Assembly (NCBI GenBank): GCA_035559535.1
Contig: DATMBG010000010.1
Coordinates: 26,359-90,358 of the forward strand
DNA from: Candidatus Limnocylindrales bacterium
Lineage (GTDB): Bacteria; Moduliflexota; Moduliflexia; Moduliflexales; JAUQPW01
Direction: 5' to 3'
DNA: 64,000 nucleotides
Shown: in pieces, positions 35,384 to 44,544 of the stretch
Numbering within the stretch: position 1 is the stretch's first letter
Layout of the letters: the number at the start of each line of letters is the position of its first letter
Made by a program: the position numbers and the translations under genes
Notes under the pieces: generated by a model
The model's database searches: none
What the model was told of the DNA's origin: nothing
Seen by the model: the letters and a program-made list of their open reading frames with translations, nothing else

Positions 35384-37078
35384 ATGGAAAGATTTAATAC
35401 TCTGTTTGGGTGGATATTTCTGGCTGTTAGTGTAGCAACCCCATTCCTCTGGTTCTATTCTTTTCCTTTAGAATTCCCATGGGATTGGATGGACCTTTCT
35501 TTTGAGGGGGCTTCTCTGATTGTTTTCATTGTTGGTTACCTTTTTGTTAGAAAATGGCAGGTTCCTGCTTTGGAAATCGGTTGGGGCTTAGTCAGTTATA
35601 GTTTTCTTTTAGACTTTTTGTGTGGATTTGCAAAGGAATTAGAGAGATGGAACATAATAATCGAAGGACTTCTTCGAACCGGAGGTTTATTACTGATTGC
35701 AACGGGTCTATATTTTTTGCGAAAAAGACGGCAGACGGAGCTTGCCGAAGTCAAACAGGCCGCAGAAACAATATGGCAGCAAGTGTATCACGACCCTCTG
35801 ACCGGGCTACCGAATCGAATGCTCTTTGAGGATCGCCTTACCCTGGAGTTGGCCCATGCACGGCGGGATAAGCAGGGGTTGGCGGTGATGTTCCTGGACC
35901 TGGATCATTTTAAGCTTATCAACGATACTCTGGGCCATTCGGTAGGAGATCAATTGCTTCAAAACGTAGCCCATCGGTTAAGAGATGCTTTGCGGGGAAC
36001 CGATACGGTAGCTCGTATGGGAGGTGATGAATTCGCTTTATTACTTACCCGGGTGACCCATGCAGAGAATGTGGCCAGAGTGACTCAAAAAATTCTTCAT
36101 GCCCTTAAACCTCCGTTCAATTTCGGGGGCTACGATTTTCATATCACCGCCAGTATCGGAATTACTCTATATCCCAGTGATGGAGAGGATACCCAGACCT
36201 TGCTGAAAAACGCCGATACTGCTTTATATCGTGCTAAAGAGCAGGGCCGGAATGTCTATCAATTTTATACGCCGGCCATGAATGCTAAGACCCTGGAGCG
36301 GCTGACCCTGGAAACTAACCTGCGTCGCGCACTGGAACGTAAGGAATTTGTAATTTACTACCAGCCCCGGGTGAAGATTAACACAAAACGGATTATCGGC
36401 ATGGAGGCTTTGGTACGCTGGCAACACCCGGAACTGGGATTGATCTCGCCGGTAAAATTTATTCCCTTGGCCGAAGAAACCGGACTCATTATACCTCTTG
36501 GTGAGTGGGTCTTACGGACCGCCTGTGAACAAACCAAAGCCTGGCAGGAAGCAGGTTTTCCTCCCTTACGGGTCGGCGTAAACCTCTCGGCGCGGCAGTT
36601 CCAACAACCTAACCTGGTTGAAAGGGTCGCTCAGGTATTAAAAGAAACCGGCCTCCACCCCCATTACTTAGAGCTAGAAATTACCGAAAGTGCCGCCATG
36701 CAAAATGCCGAATATACCCTTCCGGTACTGTATCACCTCAAAGAAATGGGAATCCATATCTCCATCGATGACTTCGGTACCGGCTACTCTTCCCTCAGCT
36801 ATCTAAAAAAATTTCCCTTCCATACTCTAAAACTGGATCAGTCCTTTATCCGGGACCTGACTACAGATCCCAACGATGCCATGATTGCAAAGGTCGTTAT
36901 CACCCTGGCCCACGGCTTAAAACTCGAAGTGGTGGCCGAAGGTGTGGAAACCCAAGAACAGCTTAACTTTCTTAAACAACTCCAGGGTGATGAAGTTCAG
37001 GGTTATCTGTTCAGTAAACCTTTACCGGCTGAAGAATTTGAGGAGTTACTCCGACAGGAGATGGAACGGAAGGAATAA
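35384..37078 (+). CDS. Membrane-bound diguanylate cyclase/phosphodiesterase (GGDEF-EAL)
   Basis: A 564-residue c-di-GMP enzyme. Four hydrophobic segments (about 9-27, 42-57, 64-83, 93-112) form the membrane part. The GGDEF domain follows, with HDPLTGLPNR, GGDEF at 213-217, and an inhibitory-site RxxD (RGTD, 204-207) five residues earlier. The EAL domain starts with GMEALVRW at 339-346 and has DDFGTGYSSLSYLK and KLDQSFIRDL, so the phosphodiesterase residues are present. Both activities could work; the net direction is not predictable. It stands alone, with AAGGATTTCAA before the ATG. Confidence 0.95.
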   Translation: MERFNTLFGWIFLAVSVATPFLWFYSFPLEFPWDWMDLSFEGASLIVFIVGYLFVRKWQVPALEIGWGLVSYSFLLDFLCGFAKELERWNIIIEGLLRTGGLLLIATGLYFLRKRRQTELAEVKQAAETIWQQVYHDPLTGLPNRMLFEDRLTLELAHARRDKQGLAVMFLDLDHFKLINDTLGHSVGDQLLQNVAHRLRDALRGTDTVARMGGDEFALLLTRVTHAENVARVTQKILHALKPPFNFGGYDFHITASIGITLYPSDGEDTQTLLKNADTALYRAKEQGRNVYQFYTPAMNAKTLERLTLETNLRRALERKEFVIYYQPRVKINTKRIIGMEALVRWQHPELGLISPVKFIPLAEETGLIIPLGEWVLRTACEQTKAWQEAGFPPLRVGVNLSARQFQQPNLVERVAQVLKETGLHPHYLELEITESAAMQNAEYTLPVLYHLKEMGIHISIDDFGTGYSSLSYLKKFPFHTLKLDQSFIRDLTTDPNDAMIAKVVITLAHGLKLEVVAEGVETQEQLNFLKQLQGDEVQGYLFSKPLPAEEFEELLRQEMERKE

Positions 37079-37083
37079 TCTAT

Positions 37084-37160
37084 AAGCATCCAGCTAAGAA
37101 GGGGAAAGCCTTATTTTCGGCCTGAGTACCTCCCTTCCCCCCTTGAGGGGAGAACAGGAA
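37084..37160. repeat. Second copy of the CTAAGAAGGGGAAAGCC element
   Basis: CAGCTAAGAAGGGGAAAGCC followed by TTATTTTCGGCCTGAG and CCTCCCTTCCCCCCTTGAGGGG nearly repeats 14990-15056. It lies just after the GGDEF-EAL stop. The right-hand terminal repeat seen in the first copy is not evident here. GGTGACCTGGGGATAACCC/GGTGTAAGCCAGGGG follows at about 37197-37230. Confidence 0.6.
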
Positions 37161-37427
37161 CATATGTACCAGGATAAGAAGGCTAGTCCCAGCCGGGTGA
37201 CCTGGGGATAACCCTGGTGTAAGCCAGGGGAAACAGGATCCTATCCCCGACGAATAGCAAATGGCGAGCAGCAAATAGAGAACGGCGGAAAAAATCCATA
37301 AGAGAGTAAAAAATATTTCCTTGTCTTTTCTATCAGACAGACTTTAGTTATATCCAGCGGTTAATCTCTCAAAACAGGTAACTAACTGGCTATTATACCC
37401 TTATTTTCTCTAGGACAAGGAGGTCTT

Positions 37428-38033
37428 ATGCACTACCGACATATCGTTTTTACTTTCTTAGGGATCTTAGGTTCCCTAACAATGGCCTTTGGTGCCGATA
37501 AGTATGAGTTTGATAAAGCACACACTTACATAGGTTTTACGGCCAAGCACTTTGTAATCACCAACGTTAAAGGCAATTTTACAGACTTCTCCGGAACTAT
37601 TTTATATGACCCCCAGGATATTACCCGGTCCTCGGTAACCGCGGTCATTAAAACAGCCAGCATCAATACCAATAATGAAAAGCGGGATGCAGATTTACGA
37701 AGTGGACGATTCCTGGAAGTAGAAAAGTACCCCGAAATCATCTTCAAAAGTAAGAAAATCGAGAAGCAGAATAGCCATTACCTGGTTACGGGGGATTTAA
37801 CGATAAAAGACGTAACCAAAACAGTTTCTTTTCCCTTCACCCTGGCCGGTCCTGTGAAAGATCCTATGGGTAATAACCGTATTGGAATTGAAGCAGGGCC
37901 TTTAACGATCAACCGGCAAGATTACCATGTTTCCTTTAACGATAAGTTAGATGGTGGAGGACTGGTTGTATCCGATGAGATAGTTATTAATCTGAGTGTA
38001 GAAGGAGTCCATGCCAAGGAGGAGAAAAAATAG
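37428..38033 (+). CDS. YceI family periplasmic protein
   Basis: A 201-residue exported protein. The signal peptide is residues 1 to about 22 (cleavage near AFGAD). The mature part is a lipocalin-like YceI domain: YEFDKAHTYIGFTAKHFVITNVKGNFTDFSG, INTNNEKRDADLRSGRFLEVEKYPEIIFKSK, and GDLTIKDVTKTVSFPF. YceI proteins bind long isoprenoid or amphiphilic molecules in the periplasm. A very strong ribosome binding site (AAGGAGGTCTT) precedes the ATG. No operon partner. Confidence 0.93.
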   Translation: MHYRHIVFTFLGILGSLTMAFGADKYEFDKAHTYIGFTAKHFVITNVKGNFTDFSGTILYDPQDITRSSVTAVIKTASINTNNEKRDADLRSGRFLEVEKYPEIIFKSKKIEKQNSHYLVTGDLTIKDVTKTVSFPFTLAGPVKDPMGNNRIGIEAGPLTINRQDYHVSFNDKLDGGGLVVSDEIVINLSVEGVHAKEEKK

Positions 38034-38099
38034 CACCTGGATAGGATGAGTCTTGAATGAAATGTGACAGGTTCTGGTAGCCAGCTAGAGATGCCGGGT

Positions 38100-38465
38100 A
38101 GAGGGTCTTTAAGAATTTACCCTTCATTTAATGCCCCCACCCTCAAATAGAAGGGACTAGAGATTGGTGAAAAGGAAGGAACCCGATGGGAAAGGGGTTA
38201 TTCCCCCTATGCATCCAGTTAAGGATCAGACTTGAAGCGAAGCCTCCCCCTATCCCATAGCACCAGGATAGGGCCTGGGAAGTTGGCCTGGAGATCTACC
38301 AATCTCCCTCCCCGCCTGCGGGGAGAGAGATCGGGGGCATACGCGCCAGGTTAAGGCACCCCCACCCGGTCCCTCCCCCGTTTCCCAGGGGAGGGGATTT
38401 CGCTTCAAAGTTCCTTCCCCTGCAAACTAAGGTAGGGGCGCAAGGCCTTGCGCCCGTATAACGTC
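38100..38465. repeat. Cluster of GC-rich hairpin repeats with a perfect palindrome
   Basis: The gap 38034-38615 is packed with repeats. CCCCCACCCTCAAATAG is followed by several CTCCCC/GGGGAG hairpins (38280-38340 and 38350-38400). GGGGTTATTCCCCCTATGCA and CAGTTAAGGA at about 38202-38235 match an end of the 14967-15110 element. GGGCGCAAGGCCTTGCGCCC at 38435-38454 is a perfect 20-base palindrome. A 68-codon frame at 38448-38654 crosses the palindrome and is not called. Confidence 0.65.
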
Positions 38466-38615
38466 TCGTTTGACATTAAGGAGACCCTCCTCATGGACCT
38501 TACTCTTATCCTGGCGCCTATGGGGATCGAGGGTGAAGGAAAGAAGAACCTGTTAGCAGATCTGTCCTCCAGCCAGGCCGAGATTTTCCCTTTGTTAGAA
38601 GCTTTCCGATTCTTC

Positions 38616-39200
38616 TCAAGAACCTTCTTCGGCCAGGTAGTTGTCCAATTCTGATTTCAGAATACGCCATTCCCTTCCTACCTTTTGAGCATTGAGAGAT
38701 CCTTCTTTGATCATTCTCCGGATAACCGCCGGGGTAACTTGTAGATAAGCACTGGCCTGTGCAACGGTCATAACCTGAGGGACCTGGGATCGTGCATCTC
38801 CCAGCATTCTCGGCGTTTCATCCCCATCCTTCAAAGCCCCCTCCGCCCCATCGGTCTCCCCCTCTTCGAGCGCTTCGTAGTCTATAAAACCCATCTCGAT
38901 ATTCCGGGTAGAATAGGCTTCCAACTCCCTCTGGTAGGTCTCAATACTGGAACGGGTAATTCCGGAGGCATAACGAGCCAGAGAAAAAATAAAAACCATC
39001 GCCAATAAAACTCCAAGCCCCGCGATAAGATAATAAATGGCCAGGACCCCGGATCGTCCCAGAGCCGGAATAGCTTCGACAATCGCTATCCCTAAAACGA
39101 GACAAATAAGGATAATCACAAAATAAAGCAGGAAAGAAAACGCGGTTTTAATGGAGGTCCCCGGATCGTTCCAGCGATTCATGCGATTTTTACGTTTCAT
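38616..39200 (-). CDS. Membrane protein with C-terminal excisionase/MerR-type DNA-binding domain
   Basis: A 194-residue protein. Two membrane helices (about residues 21-43 and 54-77) are followed by a charged linker and a C-terminal winged-helix module of the excisionase family (about 140-190: VMTVAQASAYLQVTPAVIRRMIKEGSLNAQKVGREWRILKSELDNYL). A membrane-tethered DNA-binding module of this type is uncommon and could link an envelope signal to a promoter, or simply act as a protein-protein module. GAGGTGAT before the ATG supports the start. It is the last gene of the minus-strand group; the Zn-ribbon gene is 59 bases upstream. Confidence 0.78.
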   Translation of the reverse strand: MKRKNRMNRWNDPGTSIKTAFSFLLYFVIILICLVLGIAIVEAIPALGRSGVLAIYYLIAGLGVLLAMVFIFSLARYASGITRSSIETYQRELEAYSTRNIEMGFIDYEALEEGETDGAEGALKDGDETPRMLGDARSQVPQVMTVAQASAYLQVTPAVIRRMIKEGSLNAQKVGREWRILKSELDNYLAEEGS

Positions 39201-39259
39201 ATCATCACCTCGCTGCCATGCTAGGAAAATAAAAGGCGAAAGTCAAGGAAAAAATAAGC

Positions 39260-39559
39260 CTACCTGAAAATTTTTGAAAAGAACGCCTGGATTCTCCGAA
39301 ACAAGGTCCTTTCGACGGAACTCTGGAAGATACCCACTTGTTTCTCCAAACGCTCGATCCGTAAGGTAAGGATTTTGACGAGTTCTTGTAAATCTTTCAC
39401 CTCTTCTTCGAGGGGGATTTCGCCGCCAGTTACATCGGTCCAGGCATCCCCAGAGAGTTCAGTCACTTCAACCACCACACAGCAAACAGGGCAGATTAAA
39501 GAATCTGACTCCCGATCATAGGCAGGATAGTTAAAGGTATGATTATTAGCGCATCTCAT
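39260..39559 (-). CDS. Small zinc-ribbon/coiled-coil protein of unknown function
   Basis: A 99-residue protein. The N-terminus has a possible zinc ribbon (MRCANNHTFNY, then LICPVCCVVV). The C-terminal half is a coiled coil (EEEVKDLQELVKILTLRIERLEKQV) ending in a basic amphipathic tail. It overlaps the upstream YbhB-like gene by four bases and is therefore translationally coupled to it. No family name comes to mind. It may assist the membrane/DNA-binding protein encoded next. Confidence 0.65.
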   Translation of the reverse strand: MRCANNHTFNYPAYDRESDSLICPVCCVVVEVTELSGDAWTDVTGGEIPLEEEVKDLQELVKILTLRIERLEKQVGIFQSSVERTLFRRIQAFFSKIFR

Positions 39560-40170
39560 CGCTGGTAACGACCCATTAACTCGGCTTTAGCAAGAATATG
39601 GCCTTCCATAGCCTTGAGAAGTTCGGATTTGGTGGCTCCGGGCTTAAGATCCAGCATCTTGTCCAGGGCATAAAGCCTGAAGAAGTAGCGATGTGGGGCC
39701 CCTTTTGGTGGACATGGGCCTCCATATCCGATTTTACCAAAATCGTTGGTACCCTGTCTCTGGTTTCCTGCCAGGGTCTTCTGCTTTGGAATATTATCCG
39801 ACAACTGTCGGACGTCTGGAGGTAAGTTAAAAATAATCCAATGAACCCATGTCTTGCCTGGAGCGTCAGGATCTTCAACGAGAAGGGCAAAACTCTTGGT
39901 TTGTTCTGGAGGATCTCCCCAACCTAAGGGAGGGGATATATTGGCTCCATCACAGGTATATTCCTTAGGAATATTTCCACCCTCTTCAAAGGCAACGCTT
40001 CTAAGCTCAAAACTCATAACCACTTCTCCTTTCTCTTTCTGCTGGGCGCTTTTTGCACCCTCGGCCGGGTAGTTGAAGAAACAAAGAATGCCAATTACCC
40101 AAAGAATAACTTCCTTGCTTAACCATCTTTTCCTATCTTGATTGAGTAAACTTCTCGATTGGTGCGCCAT
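39556..40170 (-). CDS. YbhB/YbcL family (PEBP, Raf-kinase-inhibitor-like) protein
   Basis: Phosphatidylethanolamine-binding-protein fold. The PEBP signatures are SFALLVEDPDAPGKTWVHWIIFNLP, the GGPCPPKGAPHRYFFRLYAL loop and LKAMEGHILAKAELMGRY. The N-terminal 50 residues include a signal-like hydrophobic stretch (VILWVIGILCFFNYPAEGA), which favours an exported form starting at the ATG at 40170 or the GTG at 40194. A very good internal ribosome binding site (AAGGAGAAGTGGTT) precedes an ATG at 40017 that would give a 153-residue cytoplasmic form. Both forms may exist. Ligand unknown; some homologues in other organisms bind lipids or small molecules. Confidence 0.85.
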   Translation of the reverse strand: MAHQSRSLLNQDRKRWLSKEVILWVIGILCFFNYPAEGAKSAQQKEKGEVVMSFELRSVAFEEGGNIPKEYTCDGANISPPLGWGDPPEQTKSFALLVEDPDAPGKTWVHWIIFNLPPDVRQLSDNIPKQKTLAGNQRQGTNDFGKIGYGGPCPPKGAPHRYFFRLYALDKMLDLKPGATKSELLKAMEGHILAKAELMGRYQR

Positions 40171-40299
40171 CTTTGCTGAAGTCCAGGGTACCACCTCCCG
40201 GTATCGGCATGGGGGGCATTACTCTGGATTCATACCTTTTCCTCTCTGTAAAAAAGAATCCGATCCGAATTACCCGATGGGGTAAAACTTTATTATTCC

Positions 40300-41097
40300 T
40301 CAGGTATTCAGTTTAGGCTTAATTCCATAAGCCAAAGCCCAATCGAGTCCCTCAGTTGTTTTACCCCTGGGATGGTACTCACAACCTATCCATCCTTTAT
40401 AGCCTATTCGATCTAGGAGGTCGAACAAATAAGGATAATTGATTTCACCGATGTTGGGTTCATGCCTTCCTGGCACCCCGGCAATCTGAATGTGGGCATA
40501 CTGGCCCTGCATTTCTTGAAGATGGGCGGACAGATTTCCTTCCATAATCTGACAATGATACAGGTCTAGTTGGATGGCCACATTGGGTTCGTTAATGCGT
40601 TTCAACAGCCGTTGGGCCTGGTCTTGTCGATTTAAAAAGTAGCCCGGTACATCGTAGGTGTTTATGGGCTCGATGAGAATCATGACATTGTATCTGGCCG
40701 CTTTCCGGGCCGCAATTTTAATATTACGGATATATGTAGCCTCATAAACTTGAGGATCGGCATGTGGGGGGATCAAGCCTGCCATTGCGTGGAGTCTTGG
40801 GCACTGTAAAACCCGGGCATAGGCCAAAGCGGTATCGACACCGGCTTCAAATTCGGCTTCACGACCCGGAATACAGGCCAAACCTCGATCTCCTGCTTCT
40901 AGATTACCGGGTGGAAGATTAAATAAAACCTGCTGTAATCCGGCTCGATGAAGTCTTTGGGCGATTTCATGGGCCGGATAAGTGTAAGGAAACGGGAATT
41001 CGACAGCTTGAAATCCGGCATTGGCTGCCGCTTCAAAACGGTCCAAAAACTCAACTTCGGGAAACAAAAACCCCAAATTCGCTGCAAATTTTGGCAT
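40300..41097 (-). CDS. otnI: 2-oxo-tetronate isomerase / hydroxypyruvate isomerase family
   Basis: A 265-residue TIM-barrel isomerase of the Hyi family: MPKFAANLGFLFPEVEFLDRFEAAANAGFQAVEFPFPY, ILIEPINTYDVPGYFL (metal-binding Glu), IQLDLYHCQIMEGNL, HIQIAGVPGRHEPNIGEINY and IGCEYHPRG (second metal-binding Glu). By sequence alone it could be a hydroxypyruvate isomerase. Next to otnC and otnK, the four-carbon pathway role (2-oxo-tetronate to 3-oxo-tetronate) is more likely. It lies 123 bases downstream of otnC. Confidence 0.87.
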   Translation of the reverse strand: MPKFAANLGFLFPEVEFLDRFEAAANAGFQAVEFPFPYTYPAHEIAQRLHRAGLQQVLFNLPPGNLEAGDRGLACIPGREAEFEAGVDTALAYARVLQCPRLHAMAGLIPPHADPQVYEATYIRNIKIAARKAARYNVMILIEPINTYDVPGYFLNRQDQAQRLLKRINEPNVAIQLDLYHCQIMEGNLSAHLQEMQGQYAHIQIAGVPGRHEPNIGEINYPYLFDLLDRIGYKGWIGCEYHPRGKTTEGLDWALAYGIKPKLNT

Positions 41098-41220
41098 TTA
41101 AATACCCGCCCGCAAGGACACAAAACACCCAGGACCCACAAGGATCATCCCACGGGATAATACTTTTCATGTCCCTCAGGATTCTTTTTGTTTTTGTGCC
41201 CTGCTAACTAAACAATCTCT

Positions 41221-41856
41221 TTAAGATCTTGGAAAAATCCGGTTCAATTCTTCAACCTGATCTTCTGTTAAACAACGTGGATGACGTCCATAGAGAAGCA
41301 GATAAAGTTTGGCTGTTTCTTCGAGTTCTTCGGTGGCATATACGGCTGCTTCCAGGGATGTTCCGGCGACGACGGGGCCATGATTGGCCAGAAGTACGGC
41401 AGAATGTTTGCCGGCCAGAGCGCGTACGGCATCGCCGAGTTTTGGATCACCGGGACGATAATAGGGAATCAACGGTAAGGTACCGACACGCATGATATAA
41501 TAGGCTGTCAGAGGGGGAAGTACATTATCGGGATTCACATGGGGTAAACAGGACACGGCCACGGCAAAAGTGGAATGCAGATGAACGATTCCCCCACAGG
41601 TTTTTCGTTCCTGGTACATGGCCAGATGGAGAAAGGCTTCCTTGGAAGGGGGATCGCCACTGAGGAGCTTACCTTCCCAGTTCAATTTAGAGATGCGGGC
41701 AGGATCTAATCGTCCCAGACAGGAATTGGTAGGGGTTAACAACCAGCCATCGTCTACTTTTGCGCTGATATTTCCGGAACTTCCTGCCGTTAAACCCCGG
41801 TCAAAAAGAGATTGACCGAATAGACAGATCTGTTCTCTTAATCGGTTTTCATTCAT
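41221..41856 (-). CDS. otnC: 3-oxo-tetronate 4-phosphate decarboxylase (class II aldolase/adducin family)
   Basis: A 211-residue zinc-dependent class II aldolase fold protein. The substrate/zinc signature is clear: GLTAGSSGNISAKVDDGWLLTPT, KEAFLHLAMYQERKTCGGIVHLHSTFAVAVSCL (zinc-binding HxH and the catalytic Glu region), and LLANHGPVVAGTSLEAA (third zinc-binding His). In the OtnCIK pathway it decarboxylates 3-oxo-tetronate 4-phosphate to dihydroxyacetone phosphate. It overlaps the end of otnK by four bases, so the two are translationally coupled, which supports this function over fuculose-phosphate aldolase. Confidence 0.88.
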   Translation of the reverse strand: MNENRLREQICLFGQSLFDRGLTAGSSGNISAKVDDGWLLTPTNSCLGRLDPARISKLNWEGKLLSGDPPSKEAFLHLAMYQERKTCGGIVHLHSTFAVAVSCLPHVNPDNVLPPLTAYYIMRVGTLPLIPYYRPGDPKLGDAVRALAGKHSAVLLANHGPVVAGTSLEAAVYATEELEETAKLYLLLYGRHPRCLTEDQVEELNRIFPRS

Positions 41857-43118
41857 GGCTGACTATCCAACGCTTCCTGGAAAAAGTTTTTCGACCCGAA
41901 GTTACCAGATTTAAGGGCTAAAGCAAAGGGTTTATCATTCAAACTCGTCGTCCAGGGTACTCCCGGTGCTATCTGAGGTCCAATCCGTAAAGCCGAAACG
42001 TTTAGCGCACGAACCACCGCACCGGAGGTTTCACCTCCGGCCACAATAAATTTTCGTACACCTACCTCGACCAGATGCCTGGCGATTTCGGCAAAGGCAT
42101 TTTCAATAACCTGACTTGCCCTTTCGACTCCCAGTTTGTTCTGCACGGCTTTAACTTCCCCGGGTTTACTGGTTGCATAAATCAACACGGGCCCCTTTTC
42201 CAGCAGAGGAGTTGCCCATACCATGACTTCGTTGATCTGCTCGGGCCCCTCCGCAAGGCGTAGGGGATCGAGTTTAAAAGAAGGATACTTTTGTTGCATG
42301 ATGGCAACCTGTTCCTGGGTAGCCGGGGAGCAGCTCCCGGATAGCACAACGGATTTACCTTCAATGGTGGGCAATTTATCGGCCTGTATCTCGGCCTTCA
42401 ACAAACCTTTACGGCGAAAGTTATCCGGCAATCCCATGGAGATTCCGGAACCTCCTGTAACCAGCGGCATGTCTGCACAGGCATGACCTATCGCCATAAG
42501 ATGGGAATCCTCTAAAGCATCCACGATGGCATAGCGATACCCTTCTTCTGCCAGGGAGGTAAAGGCCTGTCGAATTGCCTGCTCTCCCTGTTTAACAATA
42601 TCGTAGGGGACCAAACCTACCCGATGTTTCGCCTGCCGACCCAGCACCCGGACCAGATTGGCATCGGTCATGGGCGTAAGGGGATGGTGTTGCATTCCAC
42701 TTTCATTTAAGAGGACATCTCCTACAAACAGATGCCCTTTATAGAGGGTCCGCTTGTTTTTAGGAAAAGCCGGACAGGCTATGGTAAAGTTCGAGCCCAG
42801 GGCGTCTAACAGCGCATCGGTCACCGGACCGATATTTCCCTGATCGGTAGAATCGAAGGTTGAGCAGTATTTGAAAAAATACTGTCGACAACCTGCTTCC
42901 TGAAGCCAGTGCAAAGCCGACAGAGATTGATTCACTGCGTCTTGAGCCGGAATCGTCCGAGACTTCAAAGCAATGACAAGGGCATCGGTATCTATAGAGA
43001 CGCCGGAAGTAGGTACCTCAATGGTCATAACCGTCCTCATCCCTGCTTCGACCAGCATCCCTGCCAAATCCGTTGCTCCGGTAAAATCGTCTGCAATACA
43101 ACCAAGTAGAATACCCAT
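41853..43118 (-). CDS. otnK: 3-oxo-tetronate kinase (four-carbon acid sugar kinase, DUF1537)
   Basis: A 421-residue kinase. The N-terminal domain has LGCIADDFTGATDLAGMLVEAGM and FKYCSTFDSTDQGNIGPVTDAL, which are hallmarks of the family. The C-terminal nucleotide-binding domain has VTGGSGISMGLP, VVLSGSCSPATQEQ, and FIVAGGETSGAVVRAL. It phosphorylates 3-oxo-tetronate (or related four-carbon acid sugars) at the 4-position. The direct coupling to otnC and the presence of otnI are the textbook context for this pathway. It lies 213 bases downstream of the enolase-superfamily gene. Confidence 0.92.
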   Translation of the reverse strand: MGILLGCIADDFTGATDLAGMLVEAGMRTVMTIEVPTSGVSIDTDALVIALKSRTIPAQDAVNQSLSALHWLQEAGCRQYFFKYCSTFDSTDQGNIGPVTDALLDALGSNFTIACPAFPKNKRTLYKGHLFVGDVLLNESGMQHHPLTPMTDANLVRVLGRQAKHRVGLVPYDIVKQGEQAIRQAFTSLAEEGYRYAIVDALEDSHLMAIGHACADMPLVTGGSGISMGLPDNFRRKGLLKAEIQADKLPTIEGKSVVLSGSCSPATQEQVAIMQQKYPSFKLDPLRLAEGPEQINEVMVWATPLLEKGPVLIYATSKPGEVKAVQNKLGVERASQVIENAFAEIARHLVEVGVRKFIVAGGETSGAVVRALNVSALRIGPQIAPGVPWTTSLNDKPFALALKSGNFGSKNFFQEALDSQP

Positions 43119-43331
43119 AATCTATGACTCCTTCACCCAGAGTTCTTCTAACTTTATGGAAGAAGGTCCTTTATAAAGACATTTAGTAAATCTGAAAAGC
43201 AAGGTATCCTGGAAAGATTGCTTCGTCAAGGGAAAAAGGAGGTGATATTTATAAATGGATCGATTTATCCCCACTTCTGATCTTTTCAGGGTTCCTCTCT
43301 GTGAGAATCCTTAAAAAGGCTCCCTGGACCC

Positions 43332-44498
43332 TCACAGAATCCGATAACGCTGTACAAAATCTGGATTCAAGGTCACTCCAAGTCCGGGCTTATCGGGAAT
43401 CCGGATAAATCCATCTTGGACAACGGGAGGATCCACAGCCAGTTCGTGGAGCATGGGATTAAAGCCCAGGGAATATTCCAGAATGGTACAATGGGGGGTT
43501 GCTGCAGCCAGTTGCAAACCTGCCGCAAAGAGGAGTGCCGAACCCCATAAATGGGGAGCTATGGTAAGCTGAAAGGTACTGGCCAGTGCAGCGACCCGAA
43601 CGGCTTCTGTAATTCCTCCCATGATGGCCAGATCCGGTTGTAAGATGTCTACTGCGCCGGACGTTATGAGATCCCGGAAGTCAAAACGGGTGGCTTCACT
43701 TTCACCGCTGGCAATGGGGATATCGGTACTGGCCCGTACCTCAGCCAGACCTGCCTTATTATCGGCATTCACCGGTTCCTCGAACCAGGTCAGATCGCAA
43801 TTTTCGACCTTACGGGCGAAACGTTGGGCTTCCCGGACACTAAAGGTACCGTGGGCGTCCACCATGATTCCGATATGCGGACCTAAAGCCTCCCGGGCCG
43901 CCTGAACCCGGGCTGCAGACGTCGCTACGTCTCCGTCCATGACCCCTACCCGCATTTTCACAGCACGAAAGCCACCCCGATCGATGTAACCCTGTAACTG
44001 GGCTCCGATTCCTTTCACATCGGCCCAACCGCCACTGGCGTAGGCGGGTAAGCTATCCCGACATTTACCGCCCAATAATTGATAAACGGGCACACCCAGT
44101 GATTTTCCCAGAATATCCCACAAAGCCATATCAATCCCACTGATGGCGGAGATTCGAATCCCCCGGCGATCCAGCACCGGAAAGCCCCTTCCACGGGTAA
44201 GGGCATAGTGCCCTCGAACCCCATTATAGAGTTCTTCCCAAATTGCACTGATCTGGCGAGGATCACGTCCGATCAGTATCGGTTTCAGTTCCTGGGTGAT
44301 CATAGCCACGAGGGCATGATGGTCACTGCTACTTCCAACTTGAGCTTTGGCCTCCCCGTAACCGCTAATCCCGGTATCGGTTACGATTTCCACCAGGGTC
44401 ATATCAAAAGTAGCAACACGACCGAAATCACTGACGTGTTGCCTGTCTTCAGGAATCGGATAACGCAGCCAGGTAGCTTTTACATCGGTAATTTTCAC
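43332..44498 (-). CDS. Mandelate racemase/muconate-lactonizing enzyme family acid-sugar dehydratase
   Basis: A 388-residue enolase-superfamily enzyme. The barrel residues are in order: RAVKMRVG (catalytic Lys), IMVDAHGTFS (metal Asp), TWFEEPV (metal Glu), IASGESEATR (metal Glu), ILQPDLAIMGGITE, and IAPHLWGS (catalytic His). That layout fits acid-sugar dehydratases or epimerases. In the otn cluster it may convert a longer or four-carbon sugar acid into the intermediate fed to otnI/otnK. The exact sugar acid is not deducible. A 46-base gap separates it from the glutamate dehydrogenase gene. Confidence 0.9.
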   Translation of the reverse strand: MKITDVKATWLRYPIPEDRQHVSDFGRVATFDMTLVEIVTDTGISGYGEAKAQVGSSSDHHALVAMITQELKPILIGRDPRQISAIWEELYNGVRGHYALTRGRGFPVLDRRGIRISAISGIDMALWDILGKSLGVPVYQLLGGKCRDSLPAYASGGWADVKGIGAQLQGYIDRGGFRAVKMRVGVMDGDVATSAARVQAAREALGPHIGIMVDAHGTFSVREAQRFARKVENCDLTWFEEPVNADNKAGLAEVRASTDIPIASGESEATRFDFRDLITSGAVDILQPDLAIMGGITEAVRVAALASTFQLTIAPHLWGSALLFAAGLQLAAATPHCTILEYSLGFNPMLHELAVDPPVVQDGFIRIPDKPGLGVTLNPDFVQRYRIL

Positions 44499-44544
44499 GA
44501 TCCTCTCCTTTCAAACTATACGTTGCTACACTTCCCCAAGATTG

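Noticed and set aside
38448-38654. 68-codon plus-strand frame
   Set aside because: It crosses a palindromic repeat and overlaps the 3' end of the membrane/HTH gene in antisense; no support.
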